Part shown: positions 1-12,486 of the stretch, piece by piece
Numbering within the stretch: position 1 is the stretch's first letter
Layout of the letters: each line of letters begins with the position of its first letter
Assembly: GCA_033398695.1 (NCBI GenBank)
Contig: CM065816.1
Location: 134,079,358-134,143,357, forward strand
Reading direction: 5' to 3'
Source of the DNA: Orobanche coerulescens
Taxonomy: Eukaryota > Streptophyta > Magnoliopsida > Lamiales > Orobanchaceae
Length of the DNA stretch: 64,000 nt
Notes under the pieces: generated by a model
What the model was told of the DNA's origin: nothing
Seen by the model: only the letters and a program-made list of their open reading frames with translations
Databases searched by the model: none
Made by a program: the position numbers and the translations under genes

Positions 1-1280
1 TTTATGCTTGAAGGTTCTTTTCTCTTTTTGAGTTTAGACAAAGAGTTAAGTGATTTATGCATAGGAGTTTGTGCAGTATCAACGACATATAATCCATCAT
101 TAAAAATACCTTTGCAAATATATTCACCGTTTCTTTTCTTAATAATGGCATCATCATCAAAAGAAACTGAATAACCATCGCTTTTTAATTTAAAAACCGA
201 AATTAAATTCATTCTAAAATCCGGTACTAATAATACATTATTGAGAACTAATAATTTATCATTAATCTTCAACTGCACGACTCCCACTGCAACAGCCATA
301 AGCCTGGAATAATCGACCCAGTTGATGGTAATCTCGCCCGCACTAAGCTGCTTGGTTACCTGAAAACCATGCGAGTCAAAGCAAACATGATCAATGGAGC
401 CTGAATCAACTATCCACGAAGTGGAAGAACAAGCTGCCAAACATGTTTTGACTACTAGTGCACGAGACATACCATTCTTAAGAGCAGGGCAGTCCGCTTT
501 AAAATGTCCTTTCTGACCGCACTTGTAGCACTTTCCCTTTGGCTTTTTGTTCGCCTCGGGGTGAGGAGCCTTGATTTTCACCTTGAGGGTTGTCACTTGC
601 TTCTGGCCAACCTGCTTCTTCTTCTTTCCCCATTTTGGTTTGGAAGAAGTAGCTCCGGTTGCCGCAAGAATCTGATGATAACCTTGTTTGAAGAGACCTT
701 CAGCAGACTAAAGCTCTGTCAGAAGTTCCGCCAAACTATATATCCTACGGTTCATATTGTAGTTAAGGCGGAACTGCTCAAAGTTTCTAGGTAAGCTGCC
801 TAAGATAATATCGACCTGCATTTCCGCATCGATAGTAGCCCCCAGTATGCTCAGTTTGTTCAAACGGGACATCATTTTTAGAACATGATCCCTCACTGGA
901 GTCCCTTCAGACATTTGGGTTGTCATCAATACCCTCATTGCATTTTGTCTAGCCGCCCGGTTCTGATGACCAAACATCTCGGTGAGACTTTTCATCATTT
1001 CCGCGGCCGAGCCCATCGTCTGATGCTGATGCTGCAATACATGTGTCAGTGAAGCCAAAATGTAACAGCGAGCCATCTCATCTGACTTTTTCCATTTTTG
1101 GAATTCAGCCAACTCTTCGGGAGTGGCATCCGGTTCTGGTTCTAGAGGGCTCTCCTCGATTTAGACAAATTTATGCCCCTCAGCAGTCAGGACAATGTCA
1201 AGATTTCTTTTCCAATCGGCAAAGTTAGTGCCATCAAGTTTATTTTCTTTGAGAATAACAGCTAGTGGATTGAAAGACAT
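1..1280 (-). pseudogene. copia gag-pol (gag, zinc knuckle, protease, GAG-pre-integrase region), partial
   Basis: The start ATG is at 1280-1278 (MSFNPLAVILKENKLDGTNF). The N-terminal half is the copia gag domain (UBN2/retrotran_gag family). A CCHC knuckle CYKCGQKGHFKADC lies near 525-485, followed by the protease motif WIVDSGS near 410 and the conserved GAG-pre-integrase stretch down to position 1. The frame is continuous from 1280 to 1 except for a TAA at 1163-1161 and a TAG at 710-708. Only point stops, and no frameshift, make it one of the better preserved frames here. It would encode the capsid precursor and the start of the polyprotein. It is truncated by the window edge. Confidence 0.88.
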
Positions 1281-2670
1281 CTTAGATAAAAATTAAAAAC
1301 ATCCATCACGTAATGCATAGCAAAATATATTGAATAACCTCAAAACACAATATATATGCTAGCAACCAACACCTCGAAAAATCCACACATGCAAGCCACG
1401 ATCGTGTGGACGTTTACACACACATTTCTCAAGTAGAGTTTTACGTCTTTAATTTTACTATCTAGTCAAATTACGTTATGACAAGTAAAATTAATAGTTG
1501 GTTCCTCTTGGACATGTATTAATTAACATAGACTCCGATGGGAGCTTATTAATTTATACACCTAAGTGAACACCATAATTTAACATCCTTAAAATAATAT
1601 CTTTTAAATAATAGTCCTGCAGATGGAGAGGTCCTATCATAAAAAAGTAATATTTACCTTATGTTATCATTTTGAAATTTAAAACTAGTGAACCTATAAT
1701 TAGCACATCCGATATGGAGGAAGACTCTAATGTCAACGCGCATGCTAATTACTTCACAATTTAAATTAATTATGGAGGCCAATATGATTTTATTTAAAAA
1801 AAAATCAATTTAATCACTTAGTTATTTTATCCTTAAGGTTTTTAATTTTCTCGTCCTAACATGCAAGGAAACATATCACACATACATCCATACATGCCAT
1901 ACATCAAAACAATAAAAACCAAAAAAATAAAGCATGGATAATTAATTATCCAATTATCATGGTCTTCTTCCTTGAGTTGAGTCCGAGAAAATCTTCGACT
2001 CGATCTCTCCCACTGAATCAAGCATCTCGTCGCTCCCCCCCGGCCGGGATGTGGATTTCCAAAATTAAAATTTCACTTTTATACAAAATTAATTACATAA
2101 AAAAATTTAATTTTAAATCCCGACTTCCCAGCGGACGCAACAAACGGCGGCAAAAACAAAACGGACCGGACCAAAACTGGATGACCCGGCCCGAACTGGC
2201 CAACCGGACAGTGCCGCGAAGATCGGCAGCTTCGCCAAGGCTGCCGGTGCAGCGATGTCTTGCCGACAACGCCGCTGGCGATGTCGGCCGCGGGCCGCCA
2301 GCGATCCGGCGATCCGATTCTGCTCTATTTCTTCGTGATCCCGTCTTTTTCGAATTCGATTACAATTTTATACGAAATAAAATACATCGAAATTACATCA
2401 CGATTACACGAAAAATAAAACTACCTAGAACTACCCGCGGATTTTCTCACGGGAAAAACCATTACATGCCTCAAAAAACGGGCCAAAACAACAATTGCAT
2501 AATTAATAAAAATAAATAAATAAATACACCATTCATATAAACCATGATAATTGGATCATATCACCTGCAAGAACACATCTAGCAAAATATTCCAACATCA
2601 AAATATATGAATATTTAAATTGCTATCAATTAATCACTAAAATTAATCAAAATAGCAAAAGCCTAAAAAT
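1281..2670 (-). other. untranslated leader of copia element T
   Basis: This is 1.4 kb between the PBS and gag. It is AT-rich with a GC-rich island at about 2120-2340. An open frame on the opposite strand (1959-2519) has no recognisable domain and I treat it as chance. No other gene is seen. Confidence 0.7.
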
Positions 2671-2685
2671 CCATCTCCGATACCA
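2671..2685 (-). promoter_or_regulatory. primer-binding site of element T (initiator tRNA-Met type)
   Basis: On the minus strand this reads TGGTATCGGAGATGG, beginning two bases after the LTR end. It matches the usual plant initiator tRNA-Met PBS TGGTATCAGAGC with small changes. Confidence 0.8.
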
Positions 2686-2687
2686 AG

Positions 2688-4014
2688 TGTTGGGAAGTAA
2701 AACGCAGCGGAAGCGAAGTTTGGGTAATATGATGATAGCGTTTTACGCATCTACGAGCATTAGATCTATTTAGGCATGCTAATTAATTAATTACTAAGAC
2801 TAATAAGCAATGTAAATATTATTTATTATTTATTAATTAAATATGTTGATAATTAAAATATCCTAATCTAGATCCAAGATCATAGGATATTACCTTTTGA
2901 AGCGTGTTGGTTACTTCCGTCTTGATCGCCTTGTATTTCTACCTTTAGATCTTTTAGAGTATGATCCGTCTTGAACCGGACGTTGTGTGGGCAACGAGCT
3001 ACCGGATCTTGTTTGGACAACCTTGGGATCGGCCGATTTTATCTTTGTATGTGATCACTATATTTTTCTTTGCTCTCTAGTATTTTATGAACACTCTTAG
3101 AAAATTAATTGTGTTATCTAAATTGTAGAATCAAAGACACAAGTCTAGATCCACAATTAAACACAAGAGGAAAAAATTGATCACACAACCTCACCAAGAA
3201 TGTACTAAATCGGCCAACCTCCCCATATGTCCTATTTATAGGCTCTTTGACTACTACTAGGGATCTAAAGGAGGATTATGGAAGGACTCCCAATAAATTC
3301 ATCTTACCTTATTAAGACTTTTCCTAATATATGATGAATCTATTAATATCAACTTAGTCCACTAAAAAGTTGATATTGCACTTCTTACCAAAATCCCAAA
3401 TTATGAAATTGGGCTCCTTACTAAATATATTATTTCTCCTGTTTAAGATATCGAATGTCCATTAATTAATTATAAGCTACTGACAGCTTTAATTAATTAA
3501 TATCTTATCCAAGAGTAGTACCACTCGAACCTTATTATTATATCGGAATTAAATCCACCTGCAGGGTTTAATATAATAATCATTATCGAGCTCCTCAAGG
3601 GGACATCATCAACCCGCACGAGTCGGGACACGATTTCTAGTAATAATAATTGTCGTATAAACAATATTATTGCCTAAGATACGAGGTTTATTGAGTCGAT
3701 CATTTTGACTCTCACCTATGGTAAATCAAAGCAATAATTATTATAAATACACAATTAAATATTATATACTTAGAATAAGAAATAATAATTATCCGAGATT
3801 TACGTTCTTCTTACAGTCCGTACAGAAGACACTATCTCACCTCGATCCAGTTCAACGTATGCAAATACGCTAATGTATGCTAATAGTCAAGACCAACTAT
3901 TCTCAAGCATACACTACAACCTTTTATATAATTTGTCTAATAATTATATAGGTTGTGAACTATTATATTATTTTATAAGGCACCAATAATGTGATATTCA
4001 GTGTGACACCAACA
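2688..4014 (-). repeat. 5' LTR of copia element T
   Basis: The plus-strand text begins TGTTGG and ends CCAACA, a perfect 6 bp terminal inverted repeat, giving about 1327 bp. The 2688 end is fixed by the adjacent PBS. The 4014 end rests only on the TG...CA termini because no second LTR is in the window. Confidence 0.7.
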
Positions 4015-4182
4015 CACCACATTATCTACAATATAAAATAATTAGACATTTCATTTGCATAACCATAACGTGAATAAATATGCAAAACATGTGATTAAAT
4101 GTAATTAATATCCTCAAAGGTAGTAACAGGGAAATTAGGTAATACAAGCATAAAGTATGCTTTACAGTATACAATCATAACA
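4015..4182. other. AT-rich DNA between element T and LTR fragment P
   Basis: No gene or clear repeat is seen. It may belong to the distal end of LTR fragment P, whose boundary I cannot place. Confidence 0.4.
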
Positions 4183-5488
4183 CAAGATACTTGCCTCGAA
4201 ACCCCGATCGTAACAAGACGACGGATGGAATGTGGTCGAACAGCCCCGAACTCCCGAACACTATCAAGAACGCGATAGCACCGAAATTACTACGGGAAGA
4301 CACCACACGAATCATCAATCACCAACGGAATTCAACATCGGAATCATCGAGCACCTATAACCCTCCGGAAGAAACAACAAAAATAAGATTACAATGACGA
4401 CCGAGACCAACAACACTAAGAATTACATCAAGACATTGAAAGAAACTCATTAAAACATTTAATCGAACATTAAATGTTCAATGATTTTCAAGAACACCCA
4501 AATCATCAATCGAGTTAAACCAACTCGGAATATTGATATAAATCCATAGAACATGATTAATAACATCATTAGACGACAATCGGTTTATCAAAACCGAATG
4601 GAAAATGAAATCAAGAACAAAACTCCCAAAAAGTCAACTTGAAGGAAAATCATGAAATATACCTTGATTCGACGAAGAACAATGGATTAAATAATGTTAA
4701 ACATAAGAATACTACTAAGATTAATCATACCCATCATGTATTAATCAACAATACGGAACGAATCGGACAAAAATGCAAAAATCCCAAATTTCCCAAAAAT
4801 AGGGGTTCAAGAAGATTTACCTTGATTAGGATGAAGGATTCAAGTAGAGATCGAAAATATACAACAAAACTTGAGGTGGATGATATCTACAAGTTTGGGA
4901 GCACTCAAATCGCCTAAAATCGCCCTTAGAATCGCCTAGGATGGTAGGAGGAAGAAGAGAGGAGAAAATGAATGTTTCTCCTCGAAAATCTGCTAAAAAG
5001 TGCAGAAAAAGCCCGTGTGCCGCGGCCCGAGTCGAGTGTGCCACGGCCCAGGGCAAAAAAAAAACGCCCAGAAATCTGCTTAGTGCCGCGGCCCGTCCAG
5101 CAGGGGCCGCGGCCCACGGTACAGCCCGCTCCAGCACCAAAAAGGCACATGGTGCAGTCTTAGCTATTTCGACCATAACTCCTTCGTCCGGACTCCGATT
5201 GACTTACCGTTTGAACCATTGGAAAGCTAACATGATTCTCTATTATACTGGAAAGATTTAGAATTTTGGAGTTTCCAATAATTTATGGTGTTTTACAAAG
5301 TCGAACTCACACGTGGAAAAGTCGATTAAGAACAAGGAACTCAACAAAACGATACCGAAACGAACTCGGATGACAAAAAGTGCAGAATTAATCATTCTTG
5401 GAATGACGAAATGGTCACGACAGAGTCGCTAAGATGAACTTCCGCTTAAAAAAGAAAATTACCAAAATTCGAAATTGCGGATATTACA
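4183..5488 (-). repeat. Tekay-type LTR fragment P
   Basis: The plus-strand end reads ...GCGGATATTACA, the reverse complement of the LTR start TGTAATATCCGC seen in element X. The next ~150 bp towards lower coordinates closely match the X and Y LTR starts. A cluster of CCGCGG-centred palindromes (5015-5120, including GGGCCGCGGCCC at 5104-5115) occupies the U3 position. An AAG/GTAAAT donor-like site (minus) lies near 4820, and an AGGCAAGTA-like site near 4190. The far end is truncated and its boundary is approximate. No internal region or partner LTR is present. Confidence 0.6.
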
Positions 5489-6295
5489 GTATTGTCCCAG
5501 CGCCCGCTTGTCCGGCTGAACATAATCTGAAATTCATAATAAGACTTTTCACCAAGACGGGTCCCCAAAGGGGTTAGCAATTACGCTAGTACAAGTAATC
5601 AAGGCAAACCATTCGTTTACACATTTCATAGTACATGCATCAATCCATTTCAAAAACCAAAACCAGACATGTCTTTTCCGAAAACAAACAGTCAATAATC
5701 CATTTGCCTAGGACCGGGGTAAAGCCACTGATCCCACTCGAGGCGTCTAAGGACCCTCTCGAACTGGACATATCATAAAACAAATCACGCATAGGCATCG
5801 CCTAGGACCGAGATAAAGCCACTGATCCCACTTGAGGCCTCTAAGGACCCTCCCGATCTGGCTAGCGAATCAAGCTCGTGAATCCAGAGTAAAGTCATAG
5901 ATTCCCTCGTGGCCCCGTCAGACCCTCCCGAGGTTAGCAAAGCACACACAAATACATCACCATTTCATTTTAAGCATAAATGTTTCCAAGAGTACTTGCC
6001 TTGAATAATTGACGACGACACGAACGGAAAGGAACTCAAGCACGACCGCTAGGAACCGACAAAACCGAACCTAACGATTCGAAGAATACAATCACAACCA
6101 TCTCTAAATGAATACGGAAATGGAATACACCAGAAAATCCACCTACGATTCATATAAGTTCGTACAAAAATAATGACGAGGACCGGTCGCACCCGAACCC
6201 TCTCGATTTCCCAAAAACAGCGAAACTTACCATGAACTCGTAGGGAAAACAAGAATACTACAGAGATTAATCATATACATCATGGGTTAATCTAG
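5489..6295 (-). repeat. fragment of a W-family LTR
   Basis: This segment aligns by eye with 6652 to about 7455 of the W 3' LTR. It includes the duplicated block around GCCTAGGACC (two units at about 5706-5880) and the CCCC-AAA-GGGG hairpin. It lacks roughly the first 345 bp and last 430 bp of that LTR. It is older than W, whose insertion site is just to its right. Confidence 0.75.
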
Positions 6296-6305
6296 AGTAA
6301 AAATA

Positions 6306-7879
6306 TGTAACACCCCCGAGATAATCAAGGTGTATTACAGTACCGTGGACCCTTACATGGGACCCACCAGGCTAAATAAGAATTACCACTCGCCTAACCA
6401 TCTCGGTTAGCGAGAAAACACACATCATCAAGAAAAAAATTAAATAACACGCCCGGTACAACTGGCGAAATAAGCATCACCAACAAACATAAATAACTTT
6501 CAATGATACAAACAACAATCCGAGTGAAAATGCCTAAGTACTCGCAAGTACAATCTATAAGTTTATAATTTGGTAAACAACCATATCGAAAAGGACAACA
6601 GAAATAAATGGACTCAAATGCACATGTCAATGACCCTGGCCAGCATCCTCGTACTGTCCCAGTGCCCGCTTGTCCGGCTGAACATAACCTGAAATTCATA
6701 AAATGACTTTTCCCCAAGACGGGTCCCCAAAGGGGTTAGCAATTACGCTATTACAAGTAAACAAGGCAAACCATTCGTTTACACATTTCATAGTACATGC
6801 ATCAATCCATTTCAAAAACCAAAACCAGACATGTCTTTTCCAGAAACAAACAGTCAACAATCTATTTGCCTAGGACCGGAGTAAAGCCACTGATCCCATT
6901 CGAGGCCTCTAAGGACCCTCCCGAACTGGCCATATCATAAAAAAAATCACGCACAAGCATCACCTAGGACTGAGATAAAGCCACTGATCCCACTTGAGGC
7001 CTCTAAGGACCCACCCGAGCTGGCTAGCGAATCAAGCTCATAAATCCAGAGTAAAGTCATAGATTCCCTCGTGGCCCCATCGGACCCTCCCGAGGTGAGC
7101 AAAGCACACACAAATACATCCCCATTTCATGTTAAGCATAAAAGTTTCCAAGAGTACTTGCTTTGAATAATTGACGACGACACGAACGGAAAGGAACTCA
7201 AGCACGACCGCCAGGAACCGATGAAACTGAACCTAACGATTCGAAGAATACAATCACAACCATCACTAAATGAATACGGAAATGGAATACACCCGAAAGC
7301 CACCTACGATTCATATAAGTTTGTACAAAACTAATAACGAGGACCGGTCGCACCCGAACCCTCTCGATTTCCCAAAAACAATGAAACTTAACATGAACTC
7401 GTAGGAAAAACAAGAATACTACAGATATTAATCATATACATCATGGGTTAATCAACAATATGGAACGAATCGGAGAAAAACTCAAAACCCCCCAAATTTC
7501 CTAAAAATAGGGTTCTAGGAGATTACCTTGGATTAAGGATGAAGAATAAGTGTTGGTGTTGTTAATCTTCACCAAGAACACAAGAAAATTATGGCTAGGA
7601 ATTGCAAGGCTTCAAAACGCTCGGAAATCGCCCAAGAATCATCCAAGAACCGGAGAGAGAGAGAGAATGGGAGAAAAACGAGGAGTCTGGGTCAACTCCC
7701 TAGTTTTTATAGCCGGGAGGTTTAGCTTGCGCTAACGATTAAAGTTAGCGTGCGCTACCCAGCCATAATCCAGTCCAGAATACGTGTTCTCGAAATACCA
7801 ATACGGTTACAAGCGGGTCGCCAAAGATGAAAAATACACCAGAATGAAAATACCGGGAAAAGAAAATGCAGATATTACA
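6306..7879 (-). repeat. 3' LTR of element W
   Basis: 1574 bp from TGTAACACCC to ...GATATTACA. It matches the reconstructed 5' LTR (63 + 1517 bp). In minus orientation it contains TATAAAAA near 7711-7704, TTAGCG/CGCTAA-type palindromes at 7721-7757, a donor-like CCAAG/GTAATC at 7526, a CCCC-TTT-GGGG stem-loop near 6735, and an acceptor-like TGAATTTCAG at 6689. Confidence 0.92.
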
Positions 7880-7881
7880 TT

Positions 7882-9413
7882 TGTAATATCCGCAATTTTG
7901 ATTTCCGGTACTTTTATTGTTTTCGCAGGAGTCCATTTTAACGGCTGGATTGTGACCGTTTCGTCACTCTGAGAATGATTAATTCTGCACTTTTTGACAT
8001 CCGAGTTCGTTTCGGTGTCGTTTTGCTGAGTTCCGTGCTTTTTAGCGACTTTTCCACACTTGAGTTTGATTCTTGAGAATCACATTCGAAACTGTTGTTT
8101 CGAGTTTCTCGTAGGTTCATTTATTGTTATTATACATGTTGCGAGCTTTGTCTAGGTGTTTCGATCATGTATCGTGTATTTCGGACGTTTTGGGCCGTTG
8201 TCGTAATTTCCCAAAGTTTGGGGATTAATTCCGTTGTCGAATTTCAACCGTTCGGGTGGTCGTAATCGTGTGTTCTCTTAGCGCTTAGATTCGTCTTTGC
8301 GAGTACTTCATAACCGTATCTTCGGTTTATATTTAGGTTTGGGTTTCGGGGTTGTCCGGGCCGTCGGAAATGGCCACGGCCGAGTCACGGCCGCACATTT
8401 TCGAACAAGGACTGGCCTGGCCGAGTTATGGCCGTAAGGTGCCGGTTATGGCCGTAAGTGATCGGCAGTCGTTGGGCAGGATTTTCACGAATGCCGGTTA
8501 CGGCCGTAAGGAGGTGTCGGTTACGGCCGTAAGTGATCGGCAGTCGCTGGGAATGATTTTCACGAATGTCGGTTACGGCCATAAGGGCTGCCGGTTAGGG
8601 CCGTAACCCTGTCGGCCATAAATAGGCCTGTGTCGGGTCAGACATCATTTTACTCGTTTTTGTCATTCCTTGCGGCGGCTGGCGACGGGGGGCTCTAGAA
8701 CTCGGGTTCTTGGCCGATTCTAATCATTTCCAAGGCATTTTGGAAGATCCTTTTCGATTATATCATCACCGAATGATTGTTCTTCGTCGAATCGAGGTAT
8801 TTTCTTCCTTAAAACCCTAGTTGTACGTTTTTGGGGGGGTTTCTTCGTGATTATTCGATTTAATCTGTGGATGACGAGTTGTTTAAGGAATTCTTGTTGT
8901 CTTGGCCGTGATCTTCGGATTTTATAACCCATTTATCGATTTTTATCACCCGGTACTTGATTCGTGATTGTCTTGAAGGAACCCTCAGATCCGTGTTGTT
9001 TTTCGAGTTGATTCGAATTCCGATTAGCATTATTAATTCATGGTGATGTTATTTTCGTAGTTTCACGGAGTTGTCGAGTTCTTGGTCGGTTTTGGAAGTT
9101 CTAGGGCTACCCGACCATGTCCGTTCGTCATTTTATTGCTTGTGGTATCGAGGCAAGTATCTTGCCCATACATTTCGTGTTTCGTAGATGTATTCATTGG
9201 TATTAGAACCAAAATTACAATTTGGTTGTTTTAATGAACTTTTAAAAGGATCGTATGTTCTCGATAATTGTTGTCCTTCAAAAGATAACTCGTGTGCTTC
9301 GTTGGTTAATGTGTTTTCGGAATACATGCGTTAATTTCGTATGTTGGAAGATATTGAACATATTTTAGCGAATTTAGTACACCGTAATTAATTGCCGAGG
9401 ATTGTGTATGTAT
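7882..9413 (+). repeat. truncated 5' LTR of element X
   Basis: It matches the 3' LTR of X from 11408 onward (CACTA excluded) up to about 9413 versus about 18425, where similarity stops abruptly. It includes TTACGGCCGTAA palindromes (8498-8509 and 8521-8532, with variants from 8420), the TATA-like CATAAATAG at 8617-8625, a donor-like GAG/GTATTT at 8796/8797, and AGGCAAGTAT at 9151-9160. Confidence 0.85.
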
Positions 9414-11390
9414 ATTGTGTAAATCGTTTTACTGAAGTAATGGCTTGGTGTGATCCCGCAAGGAAAGTTTGTCAATGTGATATTTCAAAGTTTAATTATT
9501 TTTGAAGAGTCACATAAAGTTTATTTTAAAACATCCATCAAGAAAGGAAAAATTTTGATTTCGTATGATGACCTCGAGACTGGATTCTTTTTAGAACTTA
9601 ACTACTTATATTTTACTTTCCTCTTGCATTACAAGTTTTCAAAATTTGATTTTAAAAACTCAACTGAGGTCTACAAAAAATTTACTCGAAACGTGGCTCT
9701 TGCTTTCGACGTGTTGATTTCATGGTCGTCGTTTCGGAGGTATGTAGTGATGTTGGCATTATTATTATTTGGTCAATAATGCTCAAAATCGTGACTAAGT
9801 TGGGGGTGTGAACGTTAAGTCGTCCGGAATGCACTTGTTGTGAGAGTCCTCATTACTGAGAGGTCGGATTTCAGTTTATATGTTAATTATCTTTTGACGG
9901 TTTCTTGTGTGATACTGTAGTTATGTGGACAGAGGGTATTGACATGTGATTGGATTCGATGGTAATGGATCGTATTTGATAAAGTGATAAATTATGTCTG
10001 TTGTGTGTGTGTTAGGGAACGCTTCCTGAAAATTTTATAAACTTGAGCCAGTTGTGGAAAATTAAATTTCATAAAGTTGTGATGGTTCGCTTAATCGGCG
10101 GCTTCGTGTGGACTTTGAAAATCATTTAAAATTGGCGAGCCGGCCTTGAATTTTCTAAAGGAACCCGACAGTATTGAAAGAGTCATTTTAAAGTACCTTT
10201 GAATATTTTGTAAAATGTTACCGTCGTTGATTATGGTGTAGTGTTGAGAGGATTTGTGAAAATGATTTTTGACGTACTATTGTATTTTCAAGTGATTCGA
10301 GTACATAATTTTCAGAAATCTTTCACACCATAAAAAATTTTATTTTCAGAAACCAATACAATTTTTATTTTCAAAAATATATTGTGAAAGATGAAGAATC
10401 TTGCTCGATTTAACTTCAAACTCGGATTTAGAAAAGTTTACGCAACTGAGTCAGTTATTGTGCGTGATCTTGAATCACTCCAAATGATGATGTGTAGTGG
10501 CATAGTGATTTTGATAGTGCCGGTTGTAAGGAAATATTGTTTTGCAAAGAATTTCAAATGAGAGTTAGAGTCCGTTGTTTAAAAGTTTTGACAAAAACCC
10601 GAGGTACCAAAAATACTTTCAAAGTTTTATTTTGAATAAACATGCAAATCCAAGGATTTTCAAATGATATCATTTAAAAGGATACCTCATTGGTTTTCTT
10701 GTTGTATTGCTATTAGCTGTCTTATATGGTATGTCTAGCCGAGTTGGAAATTTGGTATATTATTTTGCGATGTTGTGCCGTGGTATTGAATGAGTATCTG
10801 ATTAGTATGCCAAGGGGCAAAGGGCGCGGTCGCGACTGCGGTACAGATAGTCATGGAGATCAGATGAGGGACCAATAGAAGATTTCCGATAAGATTTCCG
10901 TTCTAGCACTTCGTTCTCATTGTTTAGATTTTGGGGACAAACCTCTTTTAAAAGTGATATGGTGTAATACCCATATTTTCCACTTTCGTTTTGTTCGACT
11001 CTATCGGCTCGTTTATGTTCGTCGACATTTTCTGAACATGTTCTATCCTTCACTTTTGTTGCTCGAATGAGTTGTGGTATTATTTCGAGTTAATCTGTTT
11101 GTTGTTGTGACTTTTCCCGAATTCGGTTCCAATCTTGTGATTCTTATGTAAATGCATACCTTGTCGTTTTTACCAGATCACTTATCATCTCGAGTCGAGG
11201 TGTGAACTTTGGAATTGTCATTTGATTTTTGTTGGTCGTCGTGGAGCGTGTTTTCACGCCTTATGTTTCTCCACGCTGCTTGTAACGTTTCGCCGTTGGG
11301 CGCGAATTTTCGGTTCTTGTGTATCTCGTTGAGTTTTCCTGGCGGGATATTGCTTCTCCCTACCTGTTTTAAGTTTCGGGACGAAATTTC
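9414..11390 (+). other. degenerate internal region of element X
   Basis: About 2 kb with no intact gene. Pieces resemble Y's internal region: about 9808-9875 is similar to 28719-28780, and about 11225-11390 is similar to 30025-30190. At 10807 a short frame opens MPRGKGRGRD, like the Arg/Gly-rich start of Tekay gag, but it stops after about 23 codons. It is probably a gag relic left by internal deletion. Confidence 0.65.
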
Positions 11391-11407
11391 TTTTAAGGAG
11401 GGTAGTA
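11391..11407 (+). promoter_or_regulatory. polypurine tract of element X
   Basis: Purine-rich TTTTAAGGAGGGTAGTA lies directly before the 3' LTR start. The same motif precedes LTR2 and LTR3 of Y at 30191-30207 and about 35553-35569. Confidence 0.8.
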
Positions 11408-11624
11408 TGTAATATCCGCAATTTCGATTTCCGGTAATTTTCTTTTTTTGGCAAGACTCCATTTTAACGGCTCGCTTGTGACCGTTTCGTCAATCTGAGA
11501 ATGATTAATTTTTAGCGACTTTTCCGCACTTGAGTTCGATTCCTGCGAATCACGTCCGAAAATGTTGTTTTGAGTTTCTCGTAAGTTCATTTAATGTTAT
11601 TACACTACCAAAATTAAAACTTTA

Positions 11625-12025
11625 GCCGACGACCCGTAAAAAAATGGCCGACGACTTTAAAGTGTCGTTGGCTAAACTTTGCACTTTAGCCGACGACTCT
11701 TGTTGTCGTCGGCTAAACAATTTTAGCCGATGAGTTGATCCAGGTCGTCGGCTATAGTAAAGAGGTTTAGCCGACGACTCTTGAGATTGTTTACCCGACC
11801 AAAAAAAAGACGTTTTAGCCGACGACTTGATCTGGGTCGTCGGCTAAAACCTTTTCGAAAAAAAAATAGTTTTAGCTGACGACTTGATCTGGGTCGTCGG
11901 CTAAACCCTTTCCCAAAAAAAAAAAAGTTTTAGCCGACGGCAAGATCTAGGTCGTCGGCTACACCCTTTTGAAAAAAATGGGGTTTAGCCGACGACCTAG
12001 ATCAAGTCGTCGGCTAAACCTCCAA
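11625..12025 (+). repeat. left subterminal repeats of the CACTA element
   Basis: Tandem units of about 55-70 bp, each a near-perfect inverted repeat. TTTAGCCGACGAC is followed by about 9 bases (often TTGATCTGG) and then GTCGTCGGCTAAA, with A-rich spacers. Such subterminal motifs are transposase (TNPA) binding sites in En/Spm; binding here is inferred. Confidence 0.85.
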
Positions 12026-12291
12026 GTGAAAATTATATATAGTTCACGGAACACCAACCCAATCTTGCCCCTCTCCCCGCTAAAGAGCACCTTTCTATTC
12101 CCGACCCTGTCAGTTATTCCCGAAAAAATCTTGTGATTTGCTACTTTGAGTATTGCGACCTTGCGAAAAAGATCAACCCGGTTCTTGGAAATCCCTTTGT
12201 GTATTTTTTGAGTTTGTGTTGCTACTTTGAGTTGTGCTAGCTGGAGTGACGAAGGTTTCTACCGGTTGTTATAATTACCATTTCGATTAAG

Positions 12292-12485
12292 GTACGTATT
12301 TTATTGTATTTTTATTGTGATTTCGAAACTTTGTATTATTCATGTTGTACATTCGAAAGCTTTTATTTATAACGATTAAGTTTTATGATGATAATCATTA
12401 TGATTAATTGTTTGTTGTGATTTCATTTATAATTTGAACAATATTAGTTCGTTGGATTAATATTGGAAAATTTATACATTTTCAG
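12292..12485 (+). other. leader intron of the CACTA TNP2 gene
   Basis: The donor is TTAAG/GTACGT at 12291/12292 and the acceptor TACATTTTCAG ends at 12485, two bases upstream of the TNP2 ATG (12487). An intron just before the coding start is plausible; it is inferred from splice consensus only. Confidence 0.5.
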
Positions 12486-12486
12486 G

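Larger units (their letters stand above)
1..4014 (-). mobile_element. Ty1/copia LTR retrotransposon T, 5' half, running off the left edge
   Basis: Read on the minus strand, the order is LTR (4014-2688), primer-binding site (2685-2671), a 1.4 kb leader, and a gag-pol frame starting at 1280 and open to the window edge apart from two stops. This is the 5' half of a copia element. The rest of pol and the 3' LTR lie left of the window, so target-site duplication cannot be tested. Copia assignment comes from the gag domain, one CCHC knuckle, and protease directly following gag in the same frame. Confidence 0.9.

Noticed and set aside
1959..2519. 186-codon open frame on the plus strand
   Set aside because: It lies antisense in the copia T leader, is biased in composition by a GC-rich island, and shows no domain.
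4191..5261. Small plus-strand frames in 4191-5261
   Set aside because: They lie in an LTR fragment and are Arg- or Ala-rich because of CCGCGG palindromes. No domain or start context is present.
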